DNA of 64,000 nt from positions 6,909,071-6,973,070 of the forward strand of contig JAJEKV010000047.1 of assembly GCA_021234155.1 (NCBI GenBank). The letters are read 5' to 3'. Positions 57,900 to 64,000 of this stretch are shown in pieces. This DNA is from Isoetes taiwanensis (lineage: Eukaryota; Streptophyta; Lycopodiopsida; Isoetales; Isoetaceae). The stretch's first letter is position 1; every line of letters begins with the position of its first letter. The position numbers were made by a program, and so were the translations under genes. A model generated the notes under the pieces. It had not been told where the DNA came from. It worked only from the letters and a program-made list of their open reading frames with translations, and searched no databases.

Positions 57900-60144
57900 T
57901 CACAAGTGATTTACTTGCGTACGAGCCAAGAAACCAGAATCCATGAAGCAGTGGCAACTTTTATGAGCAGAGTGACAGGCTGCTCTTCTTACACTGATTT
58001 GTTTTCTTTCTTTCACTCTTTTGTATTTTAGTAAGAATAAATTTGTCTTTTCCGGTGCACCAAAATTTAGACTCTTCCAAATAGCATGCTCATAAACCGG
58101 ACTGTAACATTCAACAGACTGTTCAGTTATGACTGGAAAGCAGGCTGGGTTGAGGTTAGGAACACAGTCAAAGTTCTCTATGCCAGACTCATCCACATTC
58201 TTTTCGACAGGAATTTCCTTATCTGAACATTCTTTTTCCACATATTCCTCTTCTAGGAGGTCTTCTTCAGAAAATAAACACTGAGGCCTATCTTGTTGAA
58301 TATCATTTATAACAGCAATGTTATCCTCTTGAAAAGAATTAACAATACCATTTGCATCTTCCAAAGCAGTTAGTGTATCCATAAAAACTTTGGCCCAGGA
58401 ATCTTCTAAGACTGTTCTTTGAAAAAATATTCAGCTAGCATCTTTATAGACCCTGTCAATAATTTCCTTGCTTTTTGTGAACTGGAAATTCACTTTCTTC
58501 ATTTGTTGGAATAAAAGAAACCAGCCATTGAAACCAAGGAAAGTAACCAATGATTCGCTTTTGTCAGCAAGATTTACCTCTTTAAAAGTAATTAAAGAGT
58601 GAATTTCTTTGTTCTTGATGCACGCTAAGATGGTTTGAACTGCAAAGCTTGGGCAATCAATCTTGCAGTCATTATATTTGAGTGAAATCAGCTCTTTAAT
58701 CCATTGAAGGTTTGGATCGATGTCACCTGGTCTAGTGTTTGTCAAATCCTATAGGAATCAATAATCATTAGTATGGGATAAAATAAAGTAATCCACACCT
58801 GAAAAAATATCAGAACATATTTTAAGGTCTCAAGTATAACCTAAGAACTGAGTATGTGAAAAAAAATCTTTAAAATTTGGACAACCAAACTTTTCCCTTC
58901 CATGATCTTTATTCAAAGAACATTTCAGGTCAATTTGTAGCCCTAGACTAAAACAGGTGTAATTTTATTCTAGGCCTTAAAATATGAGCAGAAGTCATGA
59001 AATCAGAAGAATCTTTTGTATTAACAAAATACTTAGAACTGAGAGACAAAGGAACGGATGTATATCATTTTGCAAAGTTAACAACCAAATGATAAAATAA
59101 ATGTAACAACAGAAATATTATAGAGTAAAGAACACATCCTGTAGAAGATTCTGGTATAAAGCCAAATTGAGTCTGAATCCTTTCAGCTTTTGAGTAATGC
59201 TTTTCAAAATTTGAAGGAAAAACATAACAAGGAGCAAGAAATCTTGTTACCTGCAGCAAACCATAGGAACATTAGCCTTAGTCAGGGTAAAGACCTAAGC
59301 ACTAGCAGGTAAGCATTAGATTTCTTGGGCTCTTCGCCCTTCACCTTGCTTGTTTAACTAAGCAAAGTAGACAAGTCAAATCTTGCTATCATTTACAGCA
59401 TTTGGTACACACAATTATTTAAAGAATCATAAAAGCTGGCCACTAATAAACCTATCCCATATCTTATTTCAGCCAGCCAACAATAACTATGGCACATTTA
59501 TCATGTAACCCATTTTCCTAAGGTTAGATTCAATAAGTTTTTCAGATCTGTCATTCCAGTATGAAAAGATCTATCTTAGATGGAAATAATAAGTTATGGA
59601 AAGTTGTCCAGATTTTTTAGTGTTAATGCTGAGTAGTTATTGTAAGAATCTCTATAAGTAGCTTAAAAGAAATTAATGCAACCATAATTTATAAAGCTAG
59701 AGATGTAATTTTTAGATCCACAGATTTGCATCTAAAGATCCATTAACCAAACTGTTTTCCTTAATGCTTAAAAGCAGCATAGGGTAATAAGATCAGCATG
59801 CCATTATAAACATCCAAAAGCAATCAAACCTGATGAGCTTGAAGTTGTTTCCCCTTGTCTTGAGCAGATGCTTTTGCTTTTTTGTTGGGAGGGATATACT
59901 TGATACTCTTCTCACCATCATCCTGCTCCTCTCTAGAAACAGAATTCTGAACAATTTCTTGTGCTACACTTTCCTGATCTGTGCATTGGACGAATTCTTG
60001 CACAGATTTGACCACAGAACCAGTGCCTCTTGCCAGATCTTTTCTAGCATCAGGAGTGATCACAGTTTTGTGATATTGGAAGAACTTACTCTTGATTTTC
60101 GTAGAGCTGGCCTTTTCTTCCTCAATCCTCTTTCTTGTAGCCAT
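57900..60144 (-). CDS. Split gene of unknown function, downstream of the RT gene
   Basis: Exon 1: 60144-59831, starts MATRKRIEEEKASS, Lys/Gln/Glu-rich, ends at donor CATCAG|GTTTGA. Exon 2 from 59255 (acceptor GCTGCAG; begins VTRFLAPCYVFPSN, in phase) to about 59140 or 59073. Exon 3 from about 58749 (acceptor CCTATAG; DLTNTRPGDIDPNLQWIKEL) runs to 57900 in one frame except for a TGA at 58431-58433. After the TGA it is acidic (EEDLLEEEYVEKECSDKE) and then Cys/His-containing near the C-terminus (CHSAHKSCHC). No known domain. The acidic and basic segments suggest a nuclear or nucleic-acid-associated role, a guess only. Diverged relatives lie at 23.5-24.6 and 26.9-28.1 kb. Confidence 0.55.
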
Positions 60145-60977
60145 ATTCAGATCACCATTTTTTCAACCAAGCAACTGCCCGGAACAGCAGGTCCGGCAAT
60201 CGGGCATACAACAGCACATGAAGATTTACATTATTCTTTCATATTTATCAATGCACAGGGAGTATCTACTACCGACAGTTCTCAAGGAAGAAGTTTGGCC
60301 AGTCCCACCACATGTAAAGCTTCGTTCACTCCTGTTTGGTCTTTTACGAAAATACCCTAATTTCCTTTTCCATGGCCTGTCAACAATTAAGCAATTTTTT
60401 CTGTTATGGATAATCTATAAGACATTAAATAATTCCAAGTGCAAATTTCTTGCTCCTTAACAATATGCTGGCTTGCACTTTAATTTGCCAAAGTCCTACT
60501 ACTCTAAGCTCCAAGGATGTATAAACATCAATCTGTAAGCCTAAGATAGTTCAACTAGGATGCCAAAGCCTACTCACAATTGATCTATATTGATCATACA
60601 AATGGTGCCCCACACAACTGGTACTTAGGAAATTTCGTAAACTAAGAATTCCTATGTCCATATTATCATACACTGATCTTAGAACCATTAATGTCATAGG
60701 TCCAAGACATATAACATGCTATATAAATCAAACATACTTAAGGAGATAGCATTTTACACCCCATAGGAATGCCATCATTTACATAAGAAACAAGAAACAA
60801 TTGTTAATAAAAAAACCCTGCCTCCTTCCGTAGGACAGGGGGCCTTGCAGCGGGATATTTCTTAAATTTTAGTACAGACAAGGAGAGTAGGACCTTGCTG
60901 TACCACAAGGCCCTACCCCTCCTATGTTTCCATACTCTTGTTGAATAAAATGTCTTTTAAGAATTTCAGCATATCTT
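60145..60977. other. Region between the two split genes, with a hairpin
   Basis: Non-coding. At 60808-60842, AAAAACCCTGCCTCCTTCCG followed by TAGGACAGGG forms a weak hairpin (CCCTG..CAGGG). The related unit at 25350-25385 has a matching block. It may belong to the promoter of the downstream gene or the 3' UTR of the RT gene. Confidence 0.5.
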
Positions 60978-63002
60978 TTATACTGTAAAGTATGCCCGGA
61001 AACATGTCATTTCTAGAGTGTGTACAACTCCTTGAATGATATCATTCCTGGCAAATCCATTGTCACAGAAAGTGTTTATGAGATCATGAATACCCTTTGC
61101 AGCATCCAGAGCATTGGAATGAGTATAGACATATGGCAATATTTGCGGAATGATCACTTTTGAAGCTTGGGCGTAAGGTCTGCAGCTTTCTGCCATTATG
61201 TATTTGTGCACTTTGAAAGGCACTTTGGTCCTCTTGTCAAATCTAGAAATGTTAAACAAACCCCTTTCCTGATCCAATACTTTTATTGTAATGTTACGGA
61301 AGTTGCTTTCATACCCATAAGCATCAATTGAAAAACGATACTTAGTTTCATTTTTTATGCCAAGCAACTGTAAATTATACACAGTAATCTCAGAATCTTT
61401 CGAGAAGTATTGTAAGAGATCTCCACCATTTGGGATGTTTAAGTCATCGATGTATCTAGCAGCATACTGGAACTTGTAGATATCTGCAATCTTGCCAGCT
61501 TCTGAAAGTTTAAGCAGAAAAATAAGTTCATACCAAGCCAAGTATAAATTGCACCAGGCTGGACTGCAAGAAAAACCCATCAAAATCCCTTTAGTCTGTT
61601 TCCATATATTTTGTCCCATTTGTAAATAACAATGAGATAAGAGCCAACTGTTCATGTCTTTGAAAGTACACTTGTTCAAGTATTTCCAACTTACATATTC
61701 TTTATCTTTAGACGATCTGACCCATTTTGTCAAAACCTTATCATATTTGTGTTTAAATATAAGCTCAAATTTGCCATTCTCCATCTGATGTTCCCATACC
61801 AGGTTAGCAATAATGTTTATTACTTCAATTATTCCATCATTACCAAATAATGGAATGGTCTCATAACATTTAGTTATGTCAGCTGAAAAAACATCATGAA
61901 TCTTTAGGGGTAAGTTAAGAATTACATCATAGACTGAATTTACAATCCAACATGGATTTACCTTCTTCTGACCCCATATTTTCAGTCTCGCTGTTTTTTT
62001 ATGACAAATGGCAGGCCATATTTCCAGGCAACTATTTAGTACTGCTGTGATCATATCAGAAATTTTGGAAAAAACTGTCATATTAGCATTAGTAATCCAT
62101 CCGTACTCCTGTTTATGGGCTTTGTACATGGCCATGAGGTAGGGAAGCTTGAAGTTACATATCTGCCCAGCCCCCATAAAGTTTGAAATCTGAGTCTCGC
62201 ATAGTTTATAAACTTCTTGAGGAACCAAGCTTATTTTTTCAAAATCATCTCCATTTAACCTTTCTATAGCGGCCTCTGCTATGTGAAATGGACATATAAA
62301 AGCAGCATTATTGGAGGCTTTGTCAACCTCAGCCACAAACAAATTGTGATTTAGCCATAATAAATTCTTTTTTACATCTGGATCATCCCATAAAAACCTT
62401 TTCATCTTCAAGGAATTCTTAAAATGTGTAATCTCTCTGTGAGCCATTTGAGTTAACATGTTGAAGATATTTCTCAAGTCTTCATCATTCAAATCTAATA
62501 AATCAAACCTGTGTACTGTTAACAATTGATCACAGCCCCTGGAAAAGTCTTCCGTAAATTCTTGAATACTTAAGCCCTGATCCGGGATGTGGTTGAGACC
62601 ACACTGGAAAGCTTTTTTCAGCTTTGTACTGTGTATAATCTCCAAATCTGTTGTTCTAACATGCTTAATCATTGGATCAATAAACTTTGTCAAGTTTGGG
62701 TTTTTACATGGGCAGTGATTGGCAGCCCCCTCAACAAAAACTTTGAAGGGTTTACATACTTTGTGTCTCACCTGATCAACATATTTCCAAGCAAACTTGG
62801 TATTATCAACAAGTTCTATGCCTCTTTCCAGTAACGTTTCAGACATAACAGTATAAAATATATTTTTCACTTTAAACTTGTCCAAAGCTTTAGAAAGAAA
62901 TTTAAGATGTACAATTCGGGCAACCTTTTGCTCTTTTTCTATGCTGAGATGTTTCTCCATGTTGATGTCTCTGACAATCAATCTGGTCTTGTCAGATTTG
63001 CC
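60978..63002 (-). CDS. Divergent reverse transcriptase (Penelope-like in motif pattern)
   Basis: Opens after acceptor CTGTTTTTTAG (exon start 63002, GKSDKTRLIVRDIN) and is uninterrupted to the stop at 60978. Numbering from the Met at 62981 (667 aa): CPC at 90-92 followed by KHVRTTDLEII (107-116); VDKASNN (219-225), like the DKG-type motif before Penelope RTs; MYKAHKQ (285-291), like their PKIHK finger motif; motif A SADITKCYETIP (D368); motif B KGILMGFSCSPAWCNLYL (464-481); motif C ARYIDDLNIPN, catalytic D512-D513 being YIDD. All three catalytic aspartates are present. No GIY-YIG nuclease, RNase H, integrase or zinc knuckle is visible after the RT. An intact frame in such a decayed area suggests recent activity or selection. 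The Penelope link is inferred from motifs, not from a search. Confidence 0.75.
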   Translation of the reverse strand, partial: GKSDKTRLIVRDINMEKHLSIEKEQKVARIVHLKFLSKALDKFKVKNIFYTVMSETLLERGIELVDNTKFAWKYVDQVRHKVCKPFKVFVEGAANHCPCKNPNLTKFIDPMIKHVRTTDLEIIHSTKLKKAFQCGLNHIPDQGLSIQEFTEDFSRGCDQLLTVHRFDLLDLNDEDLRNIFNMLTQMAHREITHFKNSLKMKRFLWDDPDVKKNLLWLNHNLFVAEVDKASNNAAFICPFHIAEAAIERLNGDDFEKISLVPQEVYKLCETQISNFMGAGQICNFKLPYLMAMYKAHKQEYGWITNANMTVFSKISDMITAVLNSCLEIWPAICHKKTARLKIWGQKKVNPCWIVNSVYDVILNLPLKIHDVFSADITKCYETIPLFGNDGIIEVINIIANLVWEHQMENGKFELIFKHKYDKVLTKWVRSSKDKEYVSWKYLNKCTFKDMNSWLLSHCYLQMGQNIWKQTKGILMGFSCSPAWCNLYLAWYELIFLLKLSEAGKIADIYKFQYAARYIDDLNIPNGGDLLQYFSKDSEITVYNLQLLGIKNETKYRFSIDAYGYESNFRNITIKVLDQERGLFNISRFDKRTKVPFKVHKYIMAESCRPYAQASKVIIPQILPYVYTHSNALDAAKGIHDLINTFCDNGFARNDIIQGVVHTLEMTCFRAYFTV

Positions 63003-63348
63003 CTAAAAAACAGAACAAAGTCTGTTTTAATCATCCAAATTATACGATGTATTTTATAAAAATTAGCAGGATACAAATACAAAAGGAAGTGTGCAACGAG
63101 AAATTGAGGAAAAGCATATATTTTGCAAAGCTTGGGATACTTTTCAAATATTCCAAAACTGGTAAAGAGGAACCAGTACATATATATCTCTGTTTTTCGG
63201 TTCTAAGAACCAAGCCAAATGGCAAAAGTAAAGTTTATATATTTGTTTTTTGACTCACTGCCTGCTTGGTAAAACATATACAAAAATCCAAGCAGGGTGG
63301 AATAACAAACTTTAGCCCAAAGATTTACTCATCCAAATTAATATCAAC

Positions 63349-63711
63349 CTTTTCTTGCTTTTTGAGAATGTACTCATTTTCTGCAGTGCTTTTGTTTCCC
63401 CCTTTGGTAATGGAATACTCGTCCAGATCTTTGTCACTGTTGACATTTATAATCGGAGTGATTGGCTGCATAGGAGTGCTGCCATCATTATTTGGATCAC
63501 AGGTGATTCTAGGAGGAAATTTTGGCGTAATTTTCCTAGTTGTGCCAGCAGAGCTAGTCTTGGCTGCATAGGCTTTTGAACCAAAGGCCGGTTTAGATCC
63601 AGTACCTTGAAACTTCAAGAAATTGATTGGTTTGATCATCTTTTCAGCGATGTCTGCCAGCTTGTCATTTCCAAACAGTAGCTTTAAACTCTTTTTCCGG
63701 GGAGTTGGCAT
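63349..63711 (-). CDS. Upstream exon of the RT gene
   Basis: Minus-strand ORF beginning MPTPRKKSLKLLFGN, basic at first, then Pro/Thr/Asn-rich (TPKFPPRITCDPNNDG) and acidic (NSDKDLDEY). A donor at AAAAG|GTTGAT (exon end 63349) joins in phase with the RT exon at 63002. A stop at 63325 follows if unspliced. The 346-bp intron is AT-rich as in plants. Low-complexity composition suggests a disordered linker. Whether it starts at the Met or continues from the next exon is unresolved. Confidence 0.55.
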
Positions 63712-63745
63712 AAGCAGGGGCCATTTCTAACATAATTTCTCACCT

Positions 63746-63953
63746 CCAAATAGGACACAAAAGCTAAGACACCAGGTCGAAGAGTACTGTTAATGCACTT
63801 TGTGAGAGCCACCATTTTGGCAAGAGGAGATAAACCTGGAAAAATAACTTCAAGATTGTTCAGGGCATACCATATGGCATGATCGAACCAGACAATACTA
63901 GTCCTGCACTTATCTTCTTTTTTCTTAATCAGCTTGAGATTCTTCTCACACCT
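63746..63953 (-). CDS. Further upstream exon (RT gene or neighbour), partial
   Basis: After acceptor TTACTTGCAG (exon start 63953): CEKNLKLIKKKEDKCRTSI, then VWFDHAIWYALNNLEVIFPG, ending FVSYLE at donor GAG|GTGAGA. The exon has no stop and is protein-like. Only about 35 bp separates it from the MPTPRKK ORF, too short for an intron, so either the next exon uses another acceptor or a one-base shift joins them. The gene runs off the right edge of the window. Confidence 0.5.
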
Positions 63954-64000
63954 GCAAGTAAAATATGGATGGTGCGTCCTCCATATCCTTTTAAGGTAAT

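Noticed and set aside
1-64000. CRISPR arrays, bacterial operons, phage genes
   Set aside because: Split genes, LTR elements and a U2 snRNA make this plant nuclear DNA; none of the repeats has CRISPR-like repeat-spacer structure.

Overview
The window looks like nuclear DNA of a land plant with a large, repeat-rich genome. Evidence: a plant-type HMG-CoA reductase relic with introns, a U2 snRNA gene with plant-style upstream elements, split genes with GT-AG introns, and Ty1/copia, Ty3/gypsy and LINE elements in many states of decay. A non-flowering plant (for example a fern) is an inference only. Most of the 64 kb is non-coding or mobile DNA.

Layout. 0-2.4 kb: minus-strand HMG-CoA reductase pseudogene. 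4.1-9.0 kb: tandem repeats, a dispersed repeat, a decayed chromovirus-like Ty3/gypsy 3' end, and a (GAA)n tract. 9-13 kb: non-coding, with a long imperfect hairpin near 12.3 kb. 13.0-16.0 kb: a multi-exon minus-strand gene of unknown function with an apparent 4-bp duplication frameshift. 16.9-19.15 kb: a foldback element made of a 19-bp minisatellite plus a near-perfect large inverted repeat. 21.3-21.8 kb: terminal exon of another unknown gene. 22.86-28.79 kb: a 3.4-kb tandem duplication bounded by A-runs, carrying two decayed copies of a split gene that seems related to the gene at 57.9-60.1 kb. 31.3-32.0 kb: LINE 3' end. 34.6-34.9 kb: U2 snRNA with promoter.

38.04-42.78 kb is a young Ty1/copia element (184-bp LTRs, one mismatch, 5-bp target duplication ACCAG) nested in the LTR of an older copia. 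A third copia relic follows at 44.2-45.1 kb and a LINE tail at 45.7 kb. 46.36-57.55 kb is an 11.2-kb Ty3/gypsy element (586/588-bp LTRs, target duplication AGAAT) with heavily frameshifted gag-pol and about 3.9 kb of extra sequence between integrase and the 3' LTR that holds a degraded third ORF.

57.9-64.0 kb holds the most interesting part: two adjacent minus-strand split genes. The upstream one has an intact ORF of about 670 codons for a divergent reverse transcriptase with a complete catalytic triad, a CxC/HVxTxDL module before it, and spliced exons further upstream. The downstream one encodes a protein of unknown function. Its relatives in the 23-28 kb duplication suggest that this gene belongs to a dispersed multicopy unit.

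One-base coding lesions recur, including two in homopolymers of the young copia element. They may reflect real decay or residual assembly errors, and this affects every pseudogene call below.
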